A stretch of DNA of 64,000 nt. It comes from Nymphalis io. Lineage: Eukaryota > Arthropoda > Insecta > Lepidoptera > Nymphalidae. The stretch is taken from positions 4,340,001 through 4,404,000 of the forward strand of contig NC_065906.1 in the NCBI RefSeq assembly GCF_905147045.1, written 5' to 3'. Of the stretch, positions 27,421-38,961 are shown in pieces. A program made the position numbers and the translations under genes. The notes beneath the pieces are model-generated. The model saw only the letters and a program-made list of their open reading frames with translations. It was not told the DNA's origin and ran no database searches. Every line of letters begins with the position of its first letter. Within the stretch, counting starts at the first letter, position 1.

Positions 27421-29097
27421 ACATGTAATTATTGAAAAATGTTTGTGTAATTTTATTTACAGACAATATATAAGTTTGATTCTAAGTGTCATATCCAATC
27501 ATAGATTATGAAGTGCAGCGCATCTACATCGGCATCGAAGGTTAAAAGAGGAAATCAAAACAAAATAAATGACAAATGTATCTTCAAATTTAATTTTTAT
27601 CATGTTTTATTTTTGTGTATATCTTTCACCATACTCAATTGCCTTTGTTCTATCGTTCCATGAAAAACATACGTAAATATGGTTTTCAATATTTTATTGT
27701 TCTATATTTATTAATTGAATCCGCCACATCCGACAGAACCCTAGGGAAATATCTCAATTCGAGAACTACGAGCACCTACGTGGCAATATTTCTCTAGATT
27801 TGACAAATTCCGCTATAACCTTTTTTAATAAAGTTACGCAGTCTATACTTGAGTTACCGCTAAGTAGGCTTCCATTAGTTATTAAAAATAATCTTATTAG
27901 TAAAGCCTCTGTAAACTCTGTTTCTAAATAAAAGAAAATATTGTAAAATAACAAATACAAATATAATATAATGTGAGAATACTAGTCTCGTAGGAATTTT
28001 TAATAAAGTAAAAACGGATAATATATCAAAAATGATTTATTGAAAACAATATTGCTTGTCATACAGAAATTGGTAATTAGCAATAACAAATTTTCAAACT
28101 ATGTCTTTTGCATTAATACAATTTTTTAAATATATTCTGGTATATAAATAGAAAAATAAAGATTTAATATTGAGATTTTTTTAACTTTACAATTGTACTA
28201 ATTGAGTGGTAATGCATACCTACATCCTCGACCAATATCACTTGATAAGGCAAACTAAAAACTGTGATTTTTCATTAAACTTTTATAAAAATGTTATCAT
28301 TCAAATAAATATAATTTTTCAATCGACATTACGAATTTGAGATCTTAATTAATACACACTTATAAAAAATATTATTAGAGTTATTAAATAATATAATATA
28401 AAAGTTAACAAAAAAAACACTATAAAATAAGGAATGCTCTAGGGAATGGAAAAAGGATTTTTAAATAAATATTTAACTAAAATTATCCCAAACCGATGAT
28501 TCTTTAAAAGAAAAACTAACCAATAACTACTTGTTCTTCAAAAAATAATAGGAAATATGCATATGCTATAAATATATATTTTATTCTATTTAGAATATTC
28601 ACTTACGAGGATAATTTTATCACAAAGTTACTTTTTCTTATAATTCTTCTTAAATTTTTACCAAAACAAAAGATTAATACCACTATTTGGTAAAGCTAGT
28701 GTATAATATACCGATGTGAATAACAGTATACACGTAATTTGCTTTAATTTAAAAAGTTATTGCAATGACTTTTCTTTATATTATTGTTGTGCTTCTGCAA
28801 TTTTATAATTGCTATTTCGTTTTAATCTGAAATATTATACTAAAAATAAATAAGTTTATAAAATAAAAATTTAAGTGTATAAAAAAAAAAACATTAAGTT
28901 TATACAACCTGTAAATTGTGATTGTGACAGTCACACAAAATGTAGATTAGATTATGTGTTGATCTCCAACAATATTTTTAAAAACAATGTACCTAATCAC
29001 ACCAACTAAATCTTTTACATATAATAAAAAAAAGATTGCATATTCCCTATTTAAAATGGAGACTTCTAAATAAAGTCTTTATAATGACAACCTATTC

Positions 29098-32000
29098 TTA
29101 CACATTAGGATGGGGGATCTCTTGAGGTCCACTTTTTTTTATTACTTTTAAAGTGTCCTTGCTTGGTTTGGCAGTATCTGATGGTATTTTTTCTTCAACT
29201 GGTATCTGCTTGGTTGAAGGCTTAGGCATACTTTCACCTGATTTAGTTTTTTCTTCAGTATTTTGTTTTTTTACATCAGGATTCTGAGATTTCTTTTGAA
29301 CGTCTTCTGATTTTGTCTCGGAATTTATCTTAACCTGTTTTGGAACAGTTTTGGTTTGTCCCGATACTTTACTTTCGGTTTTAGATTTCGGGTCAGCATC
29401 TTTAGATGGTTTAACTTTGGTTTCAGTTTCTTTAAAATCTGGTTTAATTTTAGTTGCACTGGGCTTCTTATCCGTTTCTTTGGGTTTAGTAACTTGTTCT
29501 TTGGGTACAACTTTAGCCTTAACTTCGGGTGCTTTGGGTGTAGGTTTAGATTCTTTCACAGGTTCTTTAATTTGAGGTTCCTTGGGAACGACTACAGGTT
29601 TCTTATTAGCTTCTCCAGAAACCACTTTAGGTTTATCTTCAGATTCTTTTGTGAGCACTTTAGGCTTTACCTCTGCTTCTTTTTTGACTACTTTCGGCTT
29701 GACTTCGGCATCCTTTGTGACTTTTGGTTTTATTTCAGATTCTTTAGAAACAACTTTTGGTTCTGTTTGCTTTTGGGTAGTTTTTTGCTGCTGTTTAGGT
29801 ACTTGTTCTGATACTTTGGGTATTTCTTCAACTTTTATTTTAGGTTGTTCTTTGACCACTGGCCTGTTACTAGAGAAAGCTTTCTTTAAAAGTGGTGGAG
29901 CTGGTACAGCACCAACATAGTCTTGTGTGTGAGGACAGCCAGTATACAATTTATCATTAAAGACAATAGCATCACTTATGTGAGCTATGGTTCCATCCGT
30001 ATTGTAGTATGAAGCAACAATATTACCATTCCAATCAATTTGAATAAGTCCTGACATTGTAGCGGCCATATGAGAAACACTAGCAAAGTTTCCAATCTGC
30101 AATAATGTTTTATATTAATATAATACATATTAAAATAAAAATAATGAAACGAATAGATGCTAAAGTTATATATTAAACTATAAAATAGAATTGTTTGAAG
30201 TTTAAACATTTCTTTTTCTATCTACTATAACTTATAAACAACTTAACATGCTTATGGTGCAAATTCTTACTTTATATACGATTTCTTCAAAGACATGATT
30301 ATGGAACTGGTCACTGAGAAACTGGAAGGGAAGTTCAATAAGGAGGGCGAGTCTTGTTATGAACTTTCTTGCAAGAGGTGTTGAGGCCAAAGTCCTGATG
30401 ATCAAAGGATTTTCTTCATCTAATGCGTTGTAGAGTGATATTAATACACCAGAACCGTCGGGAAGAGTGCGTATGTTATCAGGAATACCTGCGAAATGTA
30501 TGACCATTAGTGAGTTTTTATTGAAACTTTGTGATGATTACTTTCTATTGAAACAATTTTTTTTCTACTATCTAATAAATAATGTCTTCCAGAGCGATTT
30601 CGGCCACGGCGGCCAATCTCAAGAGAGATTAGCCAACTGCGCAGGAGATATTATAGAGCGCAAGTGTGTGCGAAAACACAAGTGCACTCTCTCTTCCCTC
30701 ACTCTCATAATCCGATGGGACGGCAATCCGACATGACCGGAAAGAGTTCAGGCGCAGGACCAACGGCTTTACGTGCTTTTCGAGGCACGGGAGTGTACAC
30801 ACTTCCAACTTCCGGGATGCTACTGAGAATTTTTTGACAGAAAAACCCAATAACTATTTATTGGCCCGACCTGGGAACTGAATCTACGACCTCCGGGTCT
30901 GCGGCCTTAAATCAAGCCACTAGACCAACGAGACTGTCATGTAATAAATAATGATTACAATAACCTACTATATAATCTTTCTACTGTAATCATAAAATAT
31001 ATTTTTTTTGCTAACTACATACCTTTATGTATTTTAGTTTTTTATAAAATCAAAATAAAACGTAATTAAAACCTAGTCACATATTAACGATTTGCATTAA
31101 AATTTACAAGACAATTTACTTTAAAAACAAACTCCAAATCTGAAATGGCCTTAGAATTTCAATAACGTTATGAATATTGAAAAAATAGTCAAAGTAGAGG
31201 AAGAAATCAAAAATCCAATAGACTGTCAGGTGATTCCCCTAATAGATATAAGCTTTGAACTCTGAATTATCACTTTAAACTTATAATAATTTTAATGAGA
31301 ACAAAGGTAATGAGTATTTTTCTATAAATATAAATGATGATGAAGCAATATACCTATAGAATATATATTGCATGTATAGAACGGTATCAGCCTGTTCATG
31401 TCCCACTGCTGGGCTAAGGCCTTCTCTCCCTCTTGAGGAGAAGGTTTTGGGGCTTATTCCGCATATCATTATTCATATAACGCATATTATATATGTATAT
31501 ATACATATATAATTACGATATTTAAACATTTATTATAATGTCGGAATTTTGACTAACCGTGTAATGTATGTAGAATGTAGGTACATAAATTAAATAATGT
31601 GAATAAGTTAACTAACGATAACAATACCAACCACAGCATTAACACTTTTGTAGTATTAACCAAATGTATTTGTGTCATTACTTTGATTCATTTCAGGTCT
31701 ACTTTGACCCAAACGAACAAAGTATTGCTATCATTTGGTTAAAACGACTTATTTTTTATAGAATAGGAAGGCGAGCATATGGGCCACCTGATGGTAAGTG
31801 GTCACGACGCCCATAGACATTGGCATTGTAAGAAATGTTAACCATCGCTTACATCACCAATGCGCGACCAACCTTTGGAGCTAAGATGTTATGTCCTTGT
31901 GCCTGTAATTACACTGGCTCACTCACCCTTCAAACCGGAACACAACAATACCAAGTACTCCTGTTTTACGAGCTTGCGTAAGCTCTACCACCTTTTTTAT

Positions 32001-32623
32001 AAGTACATGGTACATGTTACTATTCTCCACAGACACGAGTTGATTACTTTTGAGATTTATGTTTTTGGAAATGAAAAGAAACATAGTAGTTAAAAAGAAA
32101 ATATCGTAACTTTTACAGCAAGAATCATTGATTAGTTAATATTTGCACACACTATTAATTAAAAGTTATTTAAAAAAAAATTATATACCTGTGTATAAAG
32201 AGAGATACCTTCAAAACGGAACACAACAGTACTAAACAATCTTATAAATATTGCTATTTGGCGGCACAATATCTGATAAGCATCAAGTCAAAATAGTTTA
32301 TAAGCGCGTTTAATTTTATTTGCAAACTCATTCGTGACTCGTTTATATTTAACTGCCTTGTAATTATTTTAGCATAGAAACTTCAAACAAATTTATTATT
32401 AGATATACTGTTAATAGCAAAGCAGTTCACAAGCATAGCAGTAAATTAATTGCTTATTTTAATTTTGATAGGGATTCTAATTCACATGAATAAAAATCGG
32501 TATGGCAAATTTGATACAGTCATAGTCATTCATTTTTAAAACTCTTTTATCAGTTTTAGATGGTATTGTTATTGTTATTTGTATATATTTATATATATAT
32601 ACTATACTTATACTATACTTAAG

Positions 32624-32663
<40 letters not shown>

Positions 32664-35600
32664 TTAATAAGCGTAATAGTCAATTGAGAACAGATTGTGT
32701 ATGTGTCGCCGTGTATGGGCCGATCGTTGAATTGGCCACATCGTGACACGCCGGATCATGATCTGGCCGGCCATATCGCGATGAGCTCAGTAAATAGTCG
32801 GGCGGATCGGCGAGAACAACTTATTTGTCGATATTATTAGCTAAGCACTGGGCGTATCTTGAAGTAGTTGCATTTCGCGTCGACGTTCTCAACGTATTGT
32901 TGAAGTTAGTATTTTGTTCTTTATAACAATTCTAATGTCTGTACGTTAACGATCCTATTTTATTTTAAGATTCTAGAACAAATCAAGACATGTTGGTGTC
33001 CATGCAGCGGGACCCGAAGAAACTATTATTGGATTTCAAAATATGATGTCATGGAAACTTATTACAAAGAATTCTTAATATTAAAAAAACTGTTAGAAAG
33101 ATCTAGTTATTTTTTTTTTATTTAGATTTTTAATTATTCCAAACACTTGGTTTCTTATCACCAAAGAGCTGTAATTCTACAAGAAATTTTAACAATTTAA
33201 TTTTTTAAATTATATTTTTGTTTGCTAAATCCTTGGACACCCTAGACAAACGATATGCCTAAGTATCGCTGGCCAAATTGTCAAACGTCAAGCGTTGAAC
33301 GGTATGGCTGTTGTGGGCATATCACGATGTGGCCAATCCAACGATCGGCCCACGACATATAGATTACTGTACAATTGTGTATTCTGCGTATCGCAATGAT
33401 AAATAGTAGCCAAAAAGCTACTAAGATTTATATTAGCCTTAAATAACAATACTTTAGGTATTAAGTTTCAAAATATTTGGGTTTATTAAGACTATTACGT
33501 ATCTTATTATTTTTCTATAAGAAAAAATATTCTAGTTTAATTATCTAAGATAATTATTGTTACATTAATACTTTTAAGAAATAAAATAATAACAATATTA
33601 GTAATGAAGGTATCAAAACTTGTAAAATACTTTAACATCCTAAAGATTCACCTGTGTAAACAATTACCTAAGCTTGACACAACTGAATATCATTTGAGGA
33701 ATACTGATTAATATTCCAATAGACTGAGTCTGCATAATATTCCAATAGAACAGCCAAAATGTATTATTTAACAAAGTTTTTATTTATAATAGCATTTAGC
33801 AAATTAGTGGCAACTGATCAAATCTATGAAACCGACATGAACTTTCGAGTGGAAGCCGGTACTAGAACATGTTTTTTCGAAAATGGCAAAGCTGGTCAAA
33901 TGATGGAGTTGTACTATCAGGTACTCGACGGACAACATGGCGACTTAGACATATCCGTTGACGTAATAGATCCAAAAGGAGTTAAACTGATATCAGATTA
34001 CAAGCACTCGCAGAACTCAATCATAATGGACTTGGAGTACGATGGCGATTATGTATTCTGTTTAGATAACACATATAGTGTTATGAACTCGAAACTAGTG
34101 TTTGTGTATGTCGTTATAGAAGATAAAAAGTCGGAGAATGAAACTGAAGTCAGTGTAATCGACTCGGAAGGGCAAGAACACACAGAGGAAGAAATCCTGG
34201 AATGGATGGGTGTGGAACAAAATGGTGACACATATACCATTAAAGTTACAGAAATTGCGGATTCGTTGATGCGCACTTTGAATTACGTCGTGCGCGCCCG
34301 CCATATGTTAGATATGTATAGTGCCAGCAAGTCTCGAGACAGCTACATTGCTGTAGAAGATACATTTATTGTAGACATGTGGTCCGCTTTACAGATAACT
34401 TTCATGATGTGTGTTGGATTTTTGCAAGTTTACATGATAAAAAAATTATTTGACCGACCTTGTAATATCCACTCTACTTATTAAGGTTTTCAATAATTAT
34501 AAAATCTTTTATTATATTAATGTTTATATCTATAGTAAAGGAATTTATAAATGTGAAATCCCTAATTGCTTGCAAATATTTCCACTTATTAAATGTGCTA
34601 TAATATTTTAAGTTTTAAAACTTGTTTTCTATATAAAAATATCATACTTTGGCAAAAATGGAATTTTGCTGATATTTTTATCATCCTTTTGTTATAAAAA
34701 CTTATCAGATTACTGAAAATATACATGTAACTATCAAACGATATGTTTTGTTAATAAAGAAAGATTAGTTATGAACTTAATGTTTTAAAACAATAACATT
34801 GTTGAATTCATGATAATCTTCATGAATTCAACAATGTTTTATTTATCTAAAAGTTTAAATTTAAATTAAGCAATGTATACTGTATTTATTTAGCTCTATT
34901 TTACCTGGCAATCCTGCAACAAATACTTCAGATTTGCCTTTCTTTGGTCCATTTAAATAATATTTCATAATTCTAAATCTGCTTGTTTCTGCCACCAGCA
35001 CAAATTGGTTATCTGGAGAAGTTACCACGCCATTCGCAAACCACAGGTCATCAAGTAATACTTTGCTCTCATTTTTAGCAGAATTGTAGTGGAACAACCT
35101 ATTAATTTTTCAGTTATTATTTAATAAAAAAAAATATGGTGATATAATATAATATATAAAATAATATAATTTGATTCCTTGAATATTGACACACTATGTA
35201 ATGAATATAATAAAAATGTTATAAGCTGACTAACACATTTACAGGCCTAAATAGGAAACTTATAAGGCTTTTTAAAGGTTATGAATAATTATTTTAACTG
35301 TTATAAATTCTAAATTAAAATTTTAACTACATTAACATATATCATTATATATTATAGTGATTATTTCTAATTAATTTATTTGGGTGTTATTACCTTCCAC
35401 CTGGATCAGAGAACAGAGAAAACACACCATCTTTTAATTGGTAGTCGCTGCTAGAATCAGTCCAATACAGGTCTCCATTTTGACCCAGTGCTACAGAATT
35501 AAATATTTTTGGTGTTCTTCCACTTATAGGCACTCGAGGTGAAACCAAAAGTTGCTTTTTGTCTGTTACTAAGTTGACCTTCCATATGCCATGATATGCA

Positions 35601-36166
35601 TCAGCCACATACATTAATTTATTTTTTTCATCAATTACAAATCCTAAAGGACGTCCACATATATGCTCCTGGACGAGACCGGCTATTCAAATGTAAAATA
35701 TTTTTTAATAAAATTAAATAAACAAAGTAACACACCTATAACAAAAATATTGGTACTCACTGCAAGGGTCTCCAATTTTGGTCACGAAGGTCACATGGCC
35801 ACCTGACGATAATTTAACGATTTCGCCGGTTGCAAGCGTTGTGTACACCTCACCATTATATATTTGGAAAGCTTCTGGTCCCAGTAATTTACCCTTAAAT
35901 AAGTGTTCTGCGTTATTTAAAACAGTATTAGGCGCTAATACTCCGATTAATTGTTGAGTTGGCTCGATCCTAAAATGAATTAAATATTAGTAATGCCTTT
36001 CACATAACGGTATTATCGTAGGTTATTTCAAGTTCAAAACTTACTCAATGCTTGTAAACTTTGTATACGGTGGAAGATTAGGAATAAGAAGAATTATAGC
36101 TATAATAATAGCTAAATATACTATTAATTTAAATATCTTTTTTAAAATTCCAACAAGAAACCCCAT
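29098..36166 (-). CDS. Hemomucin/APMAP-like strictosidine-synthase-fold membrane protein, with apparent frameshift
   Basis: Minus-strand exons: 36045-36166, 35761-35969, 35394-35683, 34905-35098, 30271-30488, 29098-30096. If one base in exon 3 is discounted, they give about 676 residues. Exon 1 encodes a membrane anchor (KLIVYLAIIIAIILLIP, residues 14-30). Then comes a strictosidine-synthase-like beta-propeller: CGRPLGF, YVADAYHGIWKVN, YWTDSSSDY, FANGVV, LPGIPDNIR and a late GCPHTQDYVG. The last about 270 residues are a repetitive tail rich in Lys, Pro, Val and Glu, with units such as KPKVV-KE. APMAP and Drosophila hemomucin share the anchor and propeller, and hemomucin also has a low-complexity tail. 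The propeller family lacks the strictosidine synthase activity in animals as far as known. Odd: a TTTT at 35639-35642 breaks the frame between GRPLGF and VIDEKN. A p24 gene lies inside the 4.4-kb fourth intron on the other strand. Confidence 0.82.
30582..30938 (-). repeat. tRNA-derived SINE, family B, in hemomucin-like gene intron
   Basis: Good copy. On the minus strand box A is TGGTCTAGTGG at the right end, and the consensus CAGACCCGGAGGTC follows. The 3' end is near GTCTTCCAGAGCG at 30584. The short ORFs within it are not genes. Confidence 0.8.
31390..31462 (-). repeat. 3' fragment of family C SINE
   Basis: CCTGTTCATGTCCCACTGCT and GGGCTAAGGCC, then TTGAGGAGAAGG, are the family C 3' end read in reverse. 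Confidence 0.75.
31748..31995 (-). repeat. Family A SINE-like retroposon, internally deleted near its 5' end
   Basis: Begins TTTTTTATAGAATAGGAAGG and carries ACCTGATGGTAAGTGGTCAC and TTCAAACCGGAACACAACAA. The segment between the CTGTTTT and ACGAGCTTGCG blocks is shortened compared with the 20.6-kb copy. Confidence 0.75.
32628..32660. repeat. (TA)n microsatellite
   Basis: About 33 bp of uninterrupted AT dinucleotides 57 bp left of the inverted-repeat element. Confidence 0.9.
32717..33351. mobile_element. 635-bp inverted-repeat element (MITE-like DNA transposon), unassigned
   Basis: A 30-bp terminal repeat at 32717-32746, starting GGGCCGATCGTTGAATTGGC, pairs with the reverse complement at 33322-33351 with one mismatch. 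Related GGCC/ATCG motifs recur inside (about 32768-32785 and 33268-33276). The interior has no ORF. No clean target duplication is seen, so the true ends may lie a few bases further out. Confidence 0.7.
33759..34484 (+). CDS. p24/TMED family cargo receptor (TMED1/5-like), intronless and nested
   Basis: Single ORF of 241 residues. Signal peptide at residues 1-18 (MYYLTKFLFIIAFSKLVA). The GOLD domain carries the disulfide cysteines in RTCFFENG and YVFCLDN. A coiled-coil region then leads into a C-terminal membrane helix (ALQITFMMCVGFLQVYMI) and a short basic cytosolic tail, KKLFDRPC. p24 proteins cycle between ER and Golgi in COPI/COPII vesicles and help export GPI-anchored and other cargo. The sequence after the GOLD domain (ARHMLDMY...SRDSYIAVED) resembles the TMED1/5 (gamma) branch, but the tail lacks the usual paired phenylalanines followed by KK. 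It lies antisense within the fourth intron of the hemomucin-like gene. With no introns and an intact frame it may be a functional retrogene. Confidence 0.88.
   Translation: MYYLTKFLFIIAFSKLVATDQIYETDMNFRVEAGTRTCFFENGKAGQMMELYYQVLDGQHGDLDISVDVIDPKGVKLISDYKHSQNSIIMDLEYDGDYVFCLDNTYSVMNSKLVFVYVVIEDKKSENETEVSVIDSEGQEHTEEEILEWMGVEQNGDTYTIKVTEIADSLMRTLNYVVRARHMLDMYSASKSRDSYIAVEDTFIVDMWSALQITFMMCVGFLQVYMIKKLFDRPCNIHSTY
34753..34758 (+). terminator. Polyadenylation signal downstream of the p24 gene
   Basis: AATAAA 269 bp past the p24 stop. The 19-bp hairpin starts 37 bp further on. Confidence 0.4.
34795..34838. repeat. Perfect 19-bp hairpin with 6-nt loop
   Basis: AACATTGTTGAATTCATGA at 34795-34813 and its exact complement at 34820-34838, separated by TAATCT. 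It lies inside the hemomucin-like intron, just past the p24 gene. Confidence 0.9.
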
Positions 36167-36477
36167 AGTGATATTTGATCCAAGTTCAAAGTTACTTAAA
36201 ATTGAACTTGACAAAAAATAAGGAAGCTATAAGTCAGCTCACTACTCACACTCACAGAGAAAATAAATCACTAATCAAGTATCAACTATCACTTTGATTC
36301 TTTCCAAAATCATAGAGTAACTTAACTTAATTTGACAGTGACAGGAAAGGTTTTCACCTTTTTTATTACTATGACATTTATGACATCCAGAGAGATTGCT
36401 TTTTTCAACAAACGTCAAAATATTGACGAAAATTTGATTATAATTCATGTATATGTAATATGTATATCATAATATGA

Positions 36478-36665
36478 ATTTGCGGGGCTGGGTTTTGAAA
36501 CATTGGGCCCATGGTCGTCCGATACAAAAAGAATCATAAAAGATATTTCTAAGAAACTGGTCCACACTTCTGGTGACCAAGAACTGGCGCTTATTTAGCC
36601 CAAAGGCTGAGTCTAACGGTGCAGAGAGGCAATAGTGCCGGCGTCTTGAGTACAAAGCCACAGGA
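36478..36665 (+). mobile_element. Small LINE-derived coding fragment
   Basis: The plus-strand reading GPWSSDTKRIIKDISKKLV, then TSGDQ, resembles a stretch of polyprotein seen repeatedly in lepidopteran non-LTR elements (recalled, not searched). It is interrupted by stops and framed by unrelated AT-rich DNA. Confidence 0.45.
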
Positions 36666-36835
36666 AAATCTTTTAGACGGCGTGTTTTTGCTTTAAATTT
36701 GTAATCTGTATTTTGTTCTTTTTATTTTAATTTTGTATTTTATAAAAATGTCTGTACATATTAAGAATTAAATATATAGTTTATAATTCACAGTTGCACA
36801 CATGAATCGATAACATAATCAATCTATATTAATAT

Positions 36836-37005
36836 TATAAATATAGAAGTAACTCTGTCTGCCTGTTACGATTCCGTGACTACACCACTGAACTGAATTG
36901 AAATTTTGTACAGAACAAAGAGACGCAAAAAATAACATAGCCTACTTTTTATACCTAACACGTACTTATCAGGTGGGAGAAATCGCGGGCGAAAACTAGT
37001 AATTT
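36836..37005 (+). repeat. Common lepidopteran dispersed repeat, family E
   Basis: Runs from ATAGAAGTAACTCTGTCTGC through ACTGAACTGAATTGAAATTT to GCGGGCGAAAACTAG. The same end pattern is found reversed at 50990-51180. Confidence 0.6.
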
Positions 37006-37649
37006 AGAAAACGAAAATATTTAATCTAATGTTTAGTATTTTTTCTGATGTTAAATACTAACAAGTTCATATACGAATAGGTAATTCGATTCATATCAAG
37101 TAATGTATTACTACTAATGTATTGGTAAAGTACTTCTTTTTACATTTTAAATGTATAATATAATTAATTACAACGTTTTGTGCTAATGGTTATCGATAAG
37201 TAATTTATACATAATTTATCATTGTCTTAGATTTGGCGTACTAATTCTGATGTGATATTGGTTATGTTATAGCTTAGTTAAAGCTAAAAAGATTGTAAGA
37301 GGATGATGATCAAAAGTTTTTTTGTGATGTGGTAGAAGTGTCACATAGCTATAATACAGGCATTGAAAATTGAAATTAAATTTAAAATCAATATTTGGAC
37401 AAATAAAACGAGATATTTTGGTTTATTTAGTCAAAAAAAAATTAAAGGCTTTGAGATGCTTAAAACGCATTATTCATGCTTCGCGGTTTTTGTGACATGT
37501 AACGCAACGCCGCTAACACTTCGTGCGACTGTAAAAAATAATTTAATATTCAAACAAATTCGGCACTATATTTTTTTAATATCTTACAAATTATAGCCTA
37601 TAATATTTTTATTTCTTATGCTTTATTTCTTTGCACATATATAGGAAAT

Positions 37650-38860
37650 AAGGATACAATTTGTATTCTACTCTGTGTTGCTATAGATTGTTGTCTATGA
37701 GTTAGAATACTACGTAGACAGAGAAACTAATAGACGCAATGACGATTTCCTTCTCACTTACTCTAGAAAGAGAACGGAAATTACGTTACAGATGGTTTAG
37801 ACAGAGATAGAGTTATCAAATCTTTTGTCCCTTATCGCGTAACCAGTTTTGGTGATTGTTTCGCTACTTAAGTTGCGTGTCAAAGTTGACAGTTGGAGCG
37901 TTCATTGTGTTTTTTGTTAAATTTTCCCTTATTTTTATGTTATAAAACGATTCTAATTCAGTGAAAATCCGAGAAACAATGCTTATATAATATCGAAGGT
38001 TAAACAATCGTGCATTGTCGTATTATTTCATGTTAAAGCGATATCAAAAAGAAAATTGCCGGTGTGTGTTTTCACGCGTAAGTACGACTATTTTGTCCCT
38101 AAATATAGTTTCTCAGGGATGTTTATTTATGCCGTAGCATGACGGAACCTTATTTTGCATTAAAATTCTAAATATAATAGGATTTTCCAGTTTTTTATCA
38201 TTCATAACCTATAATTATTTATCATGTAAGTGCTGCCAGCGTCAGTTAAAAAAATTGTCCCAATTTTCGATAAAAACTATCGGCTTGTCGACAATGTAAA
38301 CAAATAAATACGGAGTCCAATAATAACATAAAGTGCTTCGTTATATGTAAATATGTTATTTTAATTTATTCGTTCTCCTATATATAATTTCCTAACGACA
38401 ATATTATTTAACATTCTTCATGAATATATAATAATATTAGATTCAGAGTCAAGAGGTTAACAAAGAAATATATGTGGCAACCATTCTTTATTAATAATTT
38501 AATTGTGTGTTGTAGATTTCAATTGCTAATCCAGTACCATATAAAGATGCTGAAGTGCTATTGATAACGGAAACAAAAACAAACAATGCAATTGTTTTTG
38601 GGTGTAGTTGGAAGACAAAAAATATTTTAATTAAAAAAATGTATAATAAATATTTAAAAGTAAAATTTAATAATCTTATTTTGTTTTAATGAAATCCTGA
38701 AAATTATTTATCTCCCAAAACGGGGAATGCAGTTACTATAGCAACATTATACGCACCATTGACAAACTGTCTCTGTCTCAATCGCGGTTTCACGGCCCCT
38801 TGGTCTATATGTTTCTCTGTCTATGGAATACTATTATACTCTGTGCTTATATTTGACGTA
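37650..38860. mobile_element. Probable inverted-repeat transposon remnant upstream of RpS29
   Basis: GTAGACAGAGAAACTAATAG at 37714-37733 is answered on the other strand at about 38803-38824 (19 of 22 match over the block). Flanking CTCTGTG motifs occur near 37670 and 38838, and a GACAGAGA-type motif recurs inside at both ends. The ends are not exactly defined and no transposase ORF is present. Confidence 0.45.
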
Positions 38861-38890
38861 AACCGTTTGACAGCTGAATAAAATATTTCT

Positions 38891-38911
38891 TCCTTTTCAG
38901 TCGCTTCACCC
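38891..38911 (+). promoter_or_regulatory. Pyrimidine-rich putative TOP start or splice acceptor of RpS29
   Basis: TTCCTTTTCAGTCGCTTC lies about 65 bp before the RpS29 ATG. It could be the polypyrimidine cap site usual for ribosomal protein mRNAs. It also fits a splice acceptor (TTTTCAG), in which case a non-coding first exon lies further upstream. Confidence 0.4.
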
Positions 38912-38961
38912 GCCATTTTGGACGTATTTCGTACGTTTACTAGTGAAATCTATCAATTAAG

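Larger units (their letters stand above)
24276..29097. other. Intergenic region between presenilin and the hemomucin-like gene
   Basis: Presenilin and the hemomucin-like gene converge here. Recognised content is a SINE fragment (24720-24832), a SINE with target duplication (26642-26741), a decayed LINE (26742-27420) and a CpG-richer patch at 25550-25760 of unknown nature. The stretches 24833-25500, 25830-26640 and 27421-29097 are AT-rich with nothing I can support. Confidence 0.5.
36167..38961. other. Intergenic region between the hemomucin-like gene and RpS29
   Basis: Holds a LINE fragment (36478-36665), a family E repeat (36836-37005) and a large inverted-repeat region (37650-38860). The rest is AT-rich without supported features. 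Confidence 0.45.

Noticed and set aside
29325..29920. Long plus-strand ORFs opposite the hemomucin-like tail
   Set aside because: They are antisense readings of a codon-repetitive Lys/Pro tail, with no domain or splice support.
30467..30850. ORFs on both strands around 30.5-30.8 kb
   Set aside because: They belong to hemomucin-like exon 5 antisense and to the family B SINE. The same words recur in other copies.
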